Origin: Sweltsa coloradensis
Lineage: Eukaryota > Arthropoda > Insecta > Plecoptera > Chloroperlidae
Direction: 5' to 3'
DNA: 64,000 nt
NCBI GenBank assembly: GCA_024449915.1
Contig: JAMZAV010000299.1
Location: 124,001 to 188,000 of the forward strand
Positions 47,679 to 59,030 of this stretch are shown here, one piece after another. Both the position numbers and the translations under genes were made by a program. The stretch's first letter is position 1, and the number at the start of each line of letters is the position of its first letter. A model generated the notes under the pieces. It was given only the letters and a program-made list of their open reading frames with translations. It was not told the DNA's origin and searched no databases.

Positions 47679-47979
47679 AAATTTTTTTGGGGGTCAGTGA
47701 AATTAAAGTCTTTACTTCGCTCGCTACGCTCATCCAATAATTTAAAAAAACGAGCAAATTTAATTTTTTAAAACTTCCGCGCATTTCAAAATGTTCATGG
47801 TCGCCCCGGCCAAAGTATTGGAACGGTTCTAAAACCCTTAACGGTGCTTGTACCCGGAAAGATGCCGAACGCGCCGGTAACGTTTGCGTTTGGGTGCGAA
47901 GCCCACCTTGGGCGCGGCAACCGTGAGTGTAAAAACAAAAAAACTTTTTCAAGGTCAAATTCTTGCCAACAAAGAGTAT

Positions 47980-48045
47980 ATTTGGATGAGCGTAGCGAGC
48001 GAAGCGAAGATTCCATTTCACTGCACTGGAGAAAAAAATTGTAAT
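47980..48045 (+). mobile_element. Helitron-like type A, 5' end fragment
   Basis: TTTGGATGAGCGTAGCGAGC then GAAGCGAAGATTCCATTTCAC and GGAGAAAAAAATT, the first about 65 bp of type A, followed by unrelated sequence. Confidence 0.55.
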
Positions 48046-48351
48046 TACAATATATTTAACATAAATTACAATGTAGCGTAAATATGTCTAGCTATGGTAC
48101 AAAATATGATACCAACTTAAATATTTACCAATCTTAAAGCTTTTGTAATGAGAAATTCGAAAATAACGGGCTTCAAGCAGAGTGTTTAGTATTTAACTAT
48201 AATTGATTAATTAAAATTAATTAGTTAATTTAGTCCTAAAAATTTCAAAGTGAAGACAAATTTGTACTTTTTGGTATCAATTGAAAGCATTTTTCACCAA
48301 CATTAAGAACAAAAATGCATTAAAATAATATATTGAAATATGTATATGTTA

Positions 48352-49105
48352 TTGGATGAGCGTAGCGAGCGAAGCGAAGATTCCATTTCACTACACTGGA
48401 GAAAAAAATCCTGAATGTTTTTTTTTCTTTCTTTCTGTATTTTTGTCTGTTTGTTAGCACGATTCGGGCAAAACCGATACTCCGATTGCGATGAAATTTC
48501 ATGAAGGCCTTCGAAATCTCTGAACTAAGAACTGCCACGTTTTTGAGCGCAATCAGGAAATTTTTTCTCATGAAAATCGCAATTCTACGATTTTTCGATT
48601 TTTAAAAACTTTCTTCGACTTATTATACATACATGCTTTATCCGATTGTAATGATTTTTTTCACAGAACCTTAATTTCATGAATTAAGATATTCGTGCGA
48701 AATTTGAGCGTAATCGAAAAATTATTGCTCATGAAAATCGAAATTTTACGTTTTTTTTTTTTTTAAAACAATTCTTTGACTATTACATCTACATGCTTTA
48801 TCCTATTGTAATTATTTTTTCACAGAACCTTGATTTCATGAATTAAAATATTCGTGTTAAATTTGAGCGCAATCGAATATTTATTTCTTATGAAAATTGC
48901 AATTTTACAATTTTTTTCTTGTTAAAAATTACGATTAATTAAAAAAATTGAGTTATTTTTTATTTAATTTAATTTAATTAAAAAAAAATCTTCGACCAAG
49001 GAAAGATTTTTTCACAGAACAACAGAAAATCCGCGTAACACATGGCAGCTCAATGTACCAATTACGCTCATCCAACAACGCGGCGGGACTTAAGCGATTT
49101 CCTAG
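48352..49105 (+). mobile_element. Helitron-like element, type A, plus orientation
   Basis: 5' end TTGGATGAGCGTAGCGAGC, 3' end GCTCATCCAACAACGCGG then CGGGACTTAAGCGATTTCCTAG, next to T. It shows the full plan: 5' subterminal repeat, short CTGT tract near 48436, body blocks, inverted subterminal repeat, hairpin and CTAG. Its 3' hairpin is of the type B sequence, so it is a hybrid of types A and B. Confidence 0.75.
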
Positions 49106-49458
49106 TAGTTAAATATGTTGATTTCGTGATTTTTTAGTTTTTGAACCAAAAGATCAAATTTAAAGTAAAATTTCTTCTAACCAAAGATAACACAGTGTTC
49201 ACAAAAGAACTGGTAACTATAATTAATGTATCATATTTCAATTATCAATAATACTAGTAATAACAATATATTTTACACAAATTAACAAATTTTCTTAAAA
49301 ATTAAAAAGTAACAGAAACATGTTGTGTGACGTAGCAAAATGCATTATTTGACTTGTTTGTATCAATGTTAAAGATTTTGTAATAAGAATTTCGAAAATC
49401 ACTGCATGGCTCCAGGCTGAGTTTTGAGTATTACGCGTCAACATTTTCTATTATATTG

Positions 49459-50051
49459 TTAGATGAGCGAAGCGAAGACTTCAATTTCACCGACCCCCCA
49501 AAAAATTAAGCTCGGGTGTTTTTTTGTTTTTTTGTTTGTTTGTTTGTTTGTTTGTTTTTTGTTTGTTTTTCTGTCTGTTTGTTCGCTCTACCGGGCAAAC
49601 GGCATATGCGATCTTGATGAAAATTAGGAGGGGACCTTCGTTTTCTCTGAACTTAGACTTGCCACGTTTTTGGGTACAATCGAAGAAATATTTCTCATGA
49701 ATATCGTACTTTTACGATTTTTTTCGATTTTTTGTGCGATATTTTCGTGCCATTTGGGCCAATTCTGACCAAACGGGTGGGGCTACAACGTTCATATTAT
49801 ACATGGTGATGTAGTACATTTTGAAAGAAAAAGTTGAAAAAGTTAGCCAGAATCTATAGAAATAAAGCTTTTAATATAAGTTTTTTACGGTAAATAATAC
49901 CAATTGACAAGAAACAAAAGAAACTTGACAACATTCACCTACAATGCGTAGGCAGCAAAACAAAGCACTTGCAAAAGTAAAGATGTCCCACGCAAACTAA
50001 AAACTTTAAAAAGCTCATCCATCAACGCGGCGGGACTTAGCGTTTTCCTAG
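49459..50051 (+). mobile_element. Helitron-like element, type B
   Basis: 5' TTAGATGAGCGAAGCGAAGA, 3' CATCAACGCGGCGGGACTTA-GCGTTTTCCTAG, next to T. It has an unusually long TTTG tract (49518-49580) at the microsatellite position. Confidence 0.73.
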
Positions 50052-50268
50052 TGGTTTTAAACACTATCATCACGCGGGAGATAGTTGCATGTGCCAAACG
50101 AAGACTTCAATTTCGCTTCTTGTTGGTAAAAAAAAATAGCTCTGGTGGTTGGTTGGTTGTTGGTGCTTGTTGGTAAATGGTGACAAATGCTTTCATTTGA
50201 TACCAAACATGAAAAAATTTATATTCACTTTGAAATTTTTGGACACAATTAAGGAATTAATTTAATTG

Positions 50269-51103
50269 GATGAGCGAAGCGAAGACTTTAATTTCACTGA
50301 CCCACCAAAAAAATTTAGCTCGGGTGTTTTTTTTTTTGGTTTATTTGTTTATTTATTTTTTGTTTTTTGTTTTGTTTTTTCTGTCTGTTTGTTCGCACGA
50401 TCCCGGGCAAACGGCATATGCGATCTTGATGAAAATAGGAGGGGACCTTCGTTTTCTCTGAACTTAGACTTGCCACGTTTTTGGGTACAATCGAAGAAAT
50501 TTATTTCTCATGAATATTGTACTTTTACTATTTTTTTAGCGATATTTTCGTGACATTTGGGCCGATTCTGACCAAACGGGTGGGGCTACAACGTTCATAT
50601 TTCACATGGACATTAAGGTAATGATGATGAATTGACTTTTGAAAGAAAAAGTTGAAAAAGTTAGCCAGAATCTATAGAAATAAATGTTTTAATTTGAGTC
50701 TTTTTAGGTGTTAAATATTAAAACCTTTATTTCTATAGATTCTGGCTAACTTTTTCAACTTTTTCTTTCAAAAGTCAATACATCAATCACCCTTACCTTA
50801 ATGTCCATGTGAAATATGAACGTTGTAGCCCCACCCGTTTGGTCAGAATCCACCCAAATAGCACGAAAATATAGATAGATTTTAGACGTTTCTCACAGCC
50901 TTGTATGAAAATTTCACAGGAGATTTTATACCTTACTCACAGCCTTGTTACAAACAATCAAAGATCCAATAGACCTAATGATTGCTTTGTATGGGCCGTG
51001 TTAATATGTTGTTATTATTTTAAATTAATATTAACATTTTTCTTTTAAAATGCTCATCCATCAACGCGACTTAAAAAAGCGTTTGCGAAGCTTCCTAGTT
51101 AGT
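50269..51103 (+). mobile_element. Helitron-like type B, rearranged composite
   Basis: The 5' end TTGGATGAGCGAAGCGAAGA and body run to about 50700. An inverted body fragment follows (about 50710-50880), then sequence not seen in the other copies, then a plus-orientation 3' end (CATCCATCAACGCGACTT...GCTTCCTAG). This looks like a fold-over rearrangement or a fill-in between two copies. Confidence 0.55.
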
Positions 51104-51166
51104 CAATTCATAGTTTAATACTCAAAACTCAGCCTGGAGCCAGTGATTTTCGAAATTCTTACTACA

Positions 51167-51770
51167 CTAGGAAAACGCTAAAGTCCCGCCGCGTTGATGG
51201 ATGAGCTTTTTAAAGTTTTTAGTTTGCGTGGGATATCTTTACTTTTGCAAGTGCTTTGTTTTGTTGCCTACGCATTGTAGGTGATTGTTGTCAAGTTTCT
51301 ATTGTTTCTTGTCAATTGGTATTATTTACCGTAAAAAACTTATATTAAAAGCTTTATTTCTATGGTTTTTGGCTAACTTTTTCAACTTTTTCTTTCAAAA
51401 GGTACTACATCACCATAACCTTAATGTCCATGTGAAATATGAACGTTGTAGCCCCACCCGTTTGGTCAGAATCGGCCCAAATGCCACGAAAATATCGCAC
51501 TAAAAATCGAAAAAAATCGTAAAAGTGCGATATTCATGAGAAATATTTCTTCGATTGTACCCAAAAACGTGGCACGTCTAAGTTCAAAGATTTCGAAGGT
51601 TCCCTTAAATTTTCATCAAGGTCGCATTATGCCGTTTGCCCGGAATCGTGCGAACAAACAGACAAAAAAAAAAAAAAAAAAACACAAAAAACACAAAAAA
51701 ACACAAAAAAATAACCGTGCTAAATTTTTGGGGGGTCAGTGAAATTGAAGTCTTCGCTTCGCTCATCCAA
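51167..51770 (-). mobile_element. Helitron-like element, type B, well preserved
   Basis: Plus-strand start CTAGGAAAACGCTAAAGTCC and GCCGCGTTGATGGATGAGC, end CTTCGCTTCGCTCATCCAA. This 604-bp copy is the best reference for the type: head hairpin, GAATCGGCCCAAATGCC block, GTACCCAAAAACGTGGC block, CCGTTTGCCCGGAATCGTGC, then a GACA/poly-A tract. Confidence 0.78.
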
Positions 51771-51779
51771 TCATCTTTT

Positions 51780-52264
51780 AGATTGATATAAACAAGTCAA
51801 ATGATGCTTTTCGTTACGTCACACAACATGTTTCTGTTACTTTTCAATTTAAGAAAATTTGTTAATTTGTGTAAAATATATTTTAATTGGCCTAACTTTT
51901 ATTAAAAATTGAAAAATGATACATTATAGTAACCAGTTCTTTTGTGAACACTTTGTTATCTTTGGTTAGAAGAAATTTTAGTTTAAATTTGATATTTTGG
52001 TTCAAAAACTAAAAAATCATGAAATCAACATAATATTTCACTATAACATAATATGTTTTAAGTATCTTTACGGCAAATAATCACGCACAGTATTATAGAA
52101 AATAACTTTTAATCCCAACGTTTCAGAAAAACTATGTTTCCATTTTCAAGGGAAGGGTTAAACAAAAAATTCAATAAAACAACAACAGCATTATAAAAAT
52201 AAACAAATATAAACAAAAAACACACTACCTTGCAAACATAGAAAATTACAAAACATACACACAC

Positions 52265-52300
<36 letters not shown>

Positions 52301-53770
52301 TATTCAATATATTTTTCCAAAGTATATTTTTTTCTTAATGTTGGTGAAAAATGCTTTCAATTGATACCAAACACTACAAATATGTCTTCACTTTGAAATT
52401 TTAGGACTAAATTAACTAATTAATGTTAATTAACCAATTACTAATAGTAAACACTTAGCTTGGAGCCAGTTATTTTGTAATTTCTCATTACAAAAGCTTT
52501 AAGATCGCTAAATTTTTTAAGTTGGTATCATATTTTGTACCATAGCTAGACATATTTACGCTACATTGTAATTTGTGTTAAATATATTGTAATTACTGTT
52601 ATTGAAAATTAAAAAATTATATATTCATTATAGTAACCAGCTCTTTTGTGAATACTGTGATATCAATGGTTAGAAGAAATTTTACTTTAACATTGATGTT
52701 TTGGTTCAAAAACTAAGAAATCAACAAAATCAACAAATTTAACTATAACATATGTATATTTCAATATATTTTTTCAATGAATTTTTTTTCTTTATATAGG
52801 TGAAAAATGCTCTTGATTAATACCAAACATGATAATTTATTGACACTTTGAAATTCGTGTCAAATAATAAACAAATCAATTGTAATTAATTAATAATACT
52901 AGTTAAATAATAAGACTCCATCGTGGAGCCATACATTTTTTAATTCCCTGTAGCCAATTAGTAAGTATGCAAGTTTTCATGCTAGTATCACTATTTGCAA
53001 TATTGTTGGCTTAGGAACTGTTGAGTTTTGTAAGGGTGTACGTCTCTACAATATCTCTATAGTAAAACAATACAATATCACACATACAGCAATTTTAGAA
53101 GAGACATACCCAGTGGCAGGTCCTAGGCAGAGGACCAGGATTCGATCCCCGGTCGGGACCAGTGGTCGAATTGGGAGGGGTTATATAAAAAGTTATATAT
53201 TGGCCCCCCCCCCCCCCCCCCAAAAAAAAACGAAATATGTGAATCCTTCAGCTTCACCCCTCCTTCCCCTCCTGCCAAGGAAAAAAACGGCCATTATATA
53301 TGTACCATGCCAAAGACTGGTCACTTTTTGTACATCAGCGATGGAACGGCTTGTTATTTTATTCTGCTATAAAATGCATAGATTTCTACTTAAATGAACT
53401 GATTTTCGAAAAGTTTACCGGGGGCAAGGACCCGGGCATTTTAGTCTAATGCTTTCTTTCATAAAGTGCTAATCCAGCAGTGTACTCACTATACTGTGTA
53501 TACTCGCTATCTGGCTGTGCCCATACTATTACATAATATATTATTACTGTATGTGCTATTAACAATAAGGGTTATATAAGTCAACAATGTTTCGTTTATA
53601 TCTTATTCATTAAAATAAATACTGATTTTAAAAGGACTGTAAATAATTATATAAAGGATAACAAAATCGTTAACAAAATAATGAACTAAATCACCATCAC
53701 CAAAATGATCTTAGATGTAGGGCTAATGAGTGGACTCACCCCAGGGATTAAATTAGTTCAGGTGCTGAAC
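51780..53770. other. Intergenic: duplicated AT-rich blocks
   Basis: Sequence near 51.9-52.0, 52.45-52.75 and 49.1-49.3 kb is related (CAGTTCTTTTGTGAACACTT, TTGATATTTTGGTTCAAAAA), as are parts of 48.05-48.35 kb. These are dispersed or locally duplicated blocks of unknown type. Confidence 0.4.
52268..52299. repeat. (AT)n microsatellite
   Basis: About 16 AT dinucleotides in AT-rich intergenic DNA. Confidence 0.9.
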
Positions 53771-53777
53771 TGTATCT

Positions 53778-53795
53778 TAGTGTCTGTCTGTCTGC

Positions 53796-53829
<34 letters not shown>

Positions 53830-55290
53830 GACGGAATCTTGTAACCGATATTTCACCCACTTCCCAATGTCCGATCGAGCTGAAATTTTTCACACATACG
53901 TATTCTTGATGACAATAGATGAATCAATTAACAGATTCACTAATAATTAATCAATTTATTCATCGTAATTAATTAACCAAACAAAGTTCATATGGGAAAT
54001 TAGTCACAGCTAGTAAGGATGGGCCAACCAGATGCATATATTTGGACATGTCCAGTGAGCACATATTCGATTACAACATTCGTTAAGACTAAAAAGTATA
54101 AAATAATATTACATGAAAAAAATAATTTTTTTAAAACAACGCTTAGGGTTAAATGTACTAAAAAGTAAAAAATAAATTTTCGCCCAACAAATTTCTGCCT
54201 TACTCGGAAATTAAAAGCGTTGGGCGCTTTCCTTCCATGAACAACAAAATTCTGTAATCTATGTCAATACCCTAAGCGCCCAACGCTTTTAATTTCCGAG
54301 TAAGGCAGAAATTTGTTGGGCGAAAATTTATTTTTTACTTTTTAGTACATTAACCCTAAGCGTTGTTAAAAAAAATTATTTTTTTCCTGTAATATTATTT
54401 TATACTTTTTAGTCTTAATGAATGTTGTAATCGAATATGTGCTCACTGGACGTGTCCAAATTTCTGCATTTGGTTGGCCCATCCTTACTAGCTGTGACTA
54501 ATTTCCCATATGAACTTTGTTTGGTTAATTAATTACGATGAATTAATTGATTAATTAGTGAATCTATTCATCTATTTTCATTAAGAATACGTATGTGTGA
54601 AAAGTTTCAGCTCGATTGGACATTGGGAAGTGGGTGAAACATCGATTCCCATATAAAACTTTAATTATTTATTACGATGAATTAACTGATGATTTAGTGA
54701 ATCTGTTAATTGATTCATCTTTTGTCATCAAGAATACGTATGTGTGAAAAAATTCAGCTCGATCGGACATTGCATCTGGTTGGCCCATCTTTACTGGCTG
54801 TGACTAATTTCACATATGAACTTTGTTTGGTTAATTAATTACGATGAATTCATTAATTAATTAGTGAATCTGTTAATTGATTCATCTATTGATAAGAATA
54901 CGTTGGTAAAATTTTCTCGATCGGACATTGGGAAGTGGGTGAAACATCGATTACCATATAAAACTTTAATTATTAATTACGATGAATTGATTGATTTAGT
55001 GAATCTGTTTATTGATTCAGCTATTGTCATCAAGGATATGTATGTGTGAAAAATTTCAGCTCGATCGGACATTGCATCGAGTTGGCCCATCCTTACTAGC
55101 TGTGACTAATTTCCCATATGAACTTTGTTTGGTTAATTAATGACGATGAATTAATTGATTAATTAGTGAATCTATTCATCTATTTTCATTAAGAATACGT
55201 ATGTGTGAAAAATTTCAGCTAGATCGGACATTGGGAAGTGGGTGAAACATCGATTATAAGATTCCGTCCAGACAGACAGACAGACAAACA
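53778..55290. repeat. Asymmetric 1.5-kb palindrome ended by CTGT/CAGA tracts
   Basis: The left end is (CTGT)n then AGACGGAATCTTGTAACCGA; the right end is the inverse, ending in CAGACAGACAGAC. The arms meet near 54245 in a perfect hairpin (GCCCAACAAATTTCTGCCTT... and its inverse). The right arm carries a roughly 300-bp unit about 2.6 times (GGCCCATCCTTACTAGCTGT at 54477, 54785 and 55083), the left arm only once. Each unit has the TTTCAGCTCGATCGGACATT block. Confidence 0.75.
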
Positions 55291-55299
55291 CATGAAGCT

Positions 55300-57786
55300 A
55301 ATATAAGCGTTGTAAAATAAGCCGTCCGACATGGAAGATTATCCAGTTCAACCCCTGGTCGGGACACATCTTATTGAACATTGCTTCAACTTCATATTAT
55401 TATTTATTCATTCAATATAAATATTTATGTTGTTACAAAGGCTTTCAAGGATATAATATGACATGATAAATATTTTTGGGTTTCGAACAGATTTCCCTGT
55501 CCATTTTGTTGTGTCTTTTTTTGTCAAAATCAAGGTTGCCACTAATATGAAAACTCAAATAAAGTCCTAGTTACTTTTGTTCTAACCATAGAATGTCAAT
55601 CAGAATCAGAGACTAGAGGAGGGTTGTTCTCAATAAATAATGGTTGCAATTGCAAATGCCAGCAAGTAGGGTGCGAGAGTGCGTGATCCGCTTTGCAGAA
55701 TAATTTAAATGTATTTCTTCGAGTGTTCAATGTTCATATTGGTGGCAGCCGTCTTGGTAGTGTAGTGTGTGTGTAGTGTGTGTACTTATCACATAGAGTA
55801 CTTTACTGTTACTATGACTGCAGATTGTCACTCGCCTACAAATCTAACATACAGTATTGATTTGGATTATGTTAAACAGAAAACTATAATGGGTGAACTT
55901 GTAATTGTTGACAATAACCAGAGGCAGTTATTTATGGTAAAAAAAAGAAAACACAAATTTACTGCTAAAAATGAAATTTATGTATAATTTTCAATACCAT
56001 TACAGTACACCTTTGCAAGAAGTGCCAAAATTCTAAAAAATATGGGGGAGAAAAGATACATTACTTACACAACAGAAGTTTTGAATTATTTTCACTGTCA
56101 AATCACTGCTTTTGGGCATAACAAATATGAAACTTGTCTCTTATTTTCCCCACAAATTGCCAAGGCAATAACCTTAGCTAATGCTAGATTCCCAATGTGG
56201 ACATCAGAGCGCGGAGGTTAGAAGCGTTCCTCCCGTCTCCGTGTTGTAGCATAGGGAGTCGGAGTCTCCGCTCCCTATGTCCATGTCGGGAATCTAGCAT
56301 AAGGATTGCGATACGGATGTTAAATAGCAAGGAAATTATGGGAAAATTTAAATGCATTTCTCCAAGTACATGGTACATTTATTAAGAAATCAACATTTAT
56401 CTGTACAAAATACAAATGAGTTTAATATACAAGGAATGCTCAAATATTGAACATGTACTAAATAGAAAGAAGATTGAACATTCATGTTGTTAAATTTAAG
56501 TACGTAATGATGAGTTGCCATAGGTCTAAAAGCCTAGAGAAATATTGTACAGGTCGAAGAGAAATTACCCAACGACTAACGTACAGGTACATACATCAAT
56601 AATTTACAGAATCCATTTCAGCTATATAAACATTAATGTTTAAATTTCAATATTTATTTACAATACAATAAGTCAATAACGTTTTCTTGGGATTTATTAA
56701 TGCAATATTGAGATCATAAATAATAATAAATTTCAATTTCATCAAATATTTTTTTCTAATAATTCTCAAATAAAGTTCTGCTAAATCTCAAAGTGATGTT
56801 GAAGAACAGAAAACAGAAAGTATAAAACAATATATATAAAATAAATCTCTGGACGGTGGGAGACATTATCGCTTTTCCTTGCTATTTGTTGGTATGCTTC
56901 CAGCATACGAAACATTGCATGTGCCTCGACTTAAAACTAACATCCATTTCTACGACGTTGGCAATGGAAATCACAAAGCAAAACACTTATATCATAATCT
57001 TGTGAGTTGAGCACTGCTTACGATGATCGAAAGTACACAAAAAATTATGAGACTGTAACTAAATGGTCCCAATTTATTTCATGTGATTTCAAATGACTTG
57101 CTTGAAATGGCACAGCTTGTATGTATCTATCTAGGTATATGTAATAAAGAAAAACATCCCCCAAAAACAATAATTATTCAGTGTCAAATCACTGGTTATC
57201 ATTATCATAAAACCAGTGAACTTTTATATCTATCTACACATACTATTACAATATAATTCAAACATTTGGTCAACACAATATCAATCATCCCTCATCGTCA
57301 ATGTATACTATATTCGTCACATTGCAAACAACATGTAAAACTCGACACACTACGTACGTACGAAACTAAGCTACACGTTACTAGTAGACCGCAGAAATTG
57401 GAGAGTTTTCCCAGGTGTTAGGTATTATTCTGGACATATGAATGATTTGTTCAGAACTGCAGAGAAAACACCTTAGAGGCGACATTCAAAACATGGAACT
57501 CTGGCATTAAACTATTTTCAGATGATAAGATGATAACTTAAATGCAGTTTTCAAAGTCGATATCAATAAACCATAAAATAAATCAAATAGATTTGTATAG
57601 TTTGCCCACTCAGTCACAGGCCAACTGATTTTCAGTGGGGGTGGGACCAAAGAGTTGGGCACGATTCACCCGCGGGTGATGCTAGAATCAACAAGGTTAC
57701 GTAGTTCAGAGCCACATTTGATAAGATCCACATGTGCTTTGCCAGGAGGGCTCCACAGTCACCGTTTACACACACGCAACCCAAGT
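55300..57786. other. Intergenic / possible 3' region of the right-hand gene
   Basis: Mostly unique AT-rich sequence. Candidate minus-strand polyadenylation signals (TTTATT on the plus strand) occur, for example near 56376, but none can be assigned. Part of an older repeat (CACTCAGTCACAGGCCAACT, related to 14.35 kb) is at 57.6 kb. Confidence 0.3.
56180..56302. repeat. Small inverted repeat (about 120 bp)
   Basis: GCTAGATTCCCAATGTGGAC and its near-inverse end the element; inside, a second inverted pair CATAGGGAG...CTCCCTATG. Likely a small MITE. Confidence 0.5.
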
Positions 57787-57794
57787 ATTGATGG

Positions 57795-58600
57795 CAGTGG
57801 CGGCTCGTGGGGTTTAAAATAGGCAGGGCACAAAATATTAGAATGGAATTGTGTGGGCTACAAGCGGTCTGGGGCAAAGCCCCAGCCGCCGGTGGCGAAT
57901 TTTTTTTGGCATATATTTAGCTCCCAAGACAGCCTTTACAGCGATTTGAGCAAGGGAGAACTATACACATAACACAAAAATATTTTCAATATTTTTTTAG
58001 GGCGCAACTTTGTTGCGCTCTCTGAGAGCTTTCGCCCCTAGGCTAAAGCCTAGTTAGCCTAATGGTTAATACGGGCCTGGGCACAAATCAGTTATCATTT
58101 AAAAATGGTAATTTGTTTATATTTTTCGACCTCGCTTAAAGTAAATGAAGATAATAGCAGCACATGCAAATTTACCTGGTATTTTAATGCCTGTAAATAA
58201 ATTGTACTCTTCTTTCTTTGGACACGGCGAATTCCTCAATTACCCGCACAACGCAGCGCGTAACGTGTTCTCCTTACAACAGCTCGCGGCGGACTAAAAT
58301 CTTGCCCATCCTGCCGGAGTTCGAACGCTTATTGCGAAGCAAAGATTCGGCTATTTCCGACTAAAACTGACTGCGCAGGCGCAACCTGGGCGCAACTTCG
58401 TCTAGCCCGTAGAAGGCTCATTCGAGTCAAGCGTTGTTCGCTGTTTCCTTACCGCGCGCGCGTTCACATTGAAAATACAAACTATTTGATTTTATGTAAA
58501 TGTGTACCACGACGTCTACAACTCGTATATGTGAGTGATTGTTGGCGGGAAGAGTAGGAGGGGCACATGCCCCAATGCCCTTATGGTAGAGCCGCCTGTG
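57795..58600. mobile_element. 806-bp non-autonomous hAT element
   Basis: Ends CAGTGGCGGCTC...GAGCCGCCTGTG, with a perfect 8-bp TSD ATTGATGG (57787-57794 and 58601-58608). It contains the CTGGGGCAAAGCCCCAG hairpin next to CCGCCGGTGGCGAA, also found in other hAT-like copies in this window, and a T-rich run. It is inserted in an older repeat related to those at 1.7 and 14.3 kb. No transposase is seen. Confidence 0.87.
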
Positions 58601-58858
58601 ATTGATGGATTGAAGTCCACATTTATTCAAAGTTAACAATCTTCTGCCTGAGTGGAACTAGCGGGATCTTCTACTTTCTCTACCCTCCAGCCAAGCAATA
58701 AGTTGAGTTGAGTTTGTACAAAATGCCACAGGGCTAAGTTACTTGATCTGATTTACAAAGGAGTGCAATTAATTGTGTCACTTAGCACAGCTGATAAATG
58801 TATCAGTGTGAACTTTAATCAGTATAAGTATGAGTACTTGAGTATGACCCCCACAACA

Positions 58859-59030
58859 ATCGTAGTATGACTCATGCCAAGGAAGTTTCAAACTTCAATC
58901 GGCATAAGGCACGATAAGAATCGTAGTATGACTCATGCCAAGGAAGTTTCAAACTTCAATCGGCATAAGGCACGCTAAGAATCGTAGTATGACTCATGCC
59001 AAGGAAGTTTCAAACTTCAATCGGTTGTGA
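58859..59030. repeat. 61-bp tandem repeat, about 2.8 copies
   Basis: ATCGTAGTATGACTCATGCC starts at 58859, 58920 and 58981. Units are almost identical and contain a GAAGTTTCAAACTTC inverted motif. It may lie in the 3' UTR or downstream region of the right-hand gene. Confidence 0.9.

Larger units (their letters stand above)
45094..47737 (-). mobile_element. Helitron-like element, type B, carrying two nested transposons
   Basis: The host element starts CTAGGAAAACGCTAAAGTCC (plus strand) and ends GCTCGCTACGCTCATCCAA. Without the insertions at 45238-46163 and 46573-47678 it would be about 610 bp, the same as its uninterrupted relatives. Both insertion points can be matched to those relatives. 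Confidence 0.78.
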
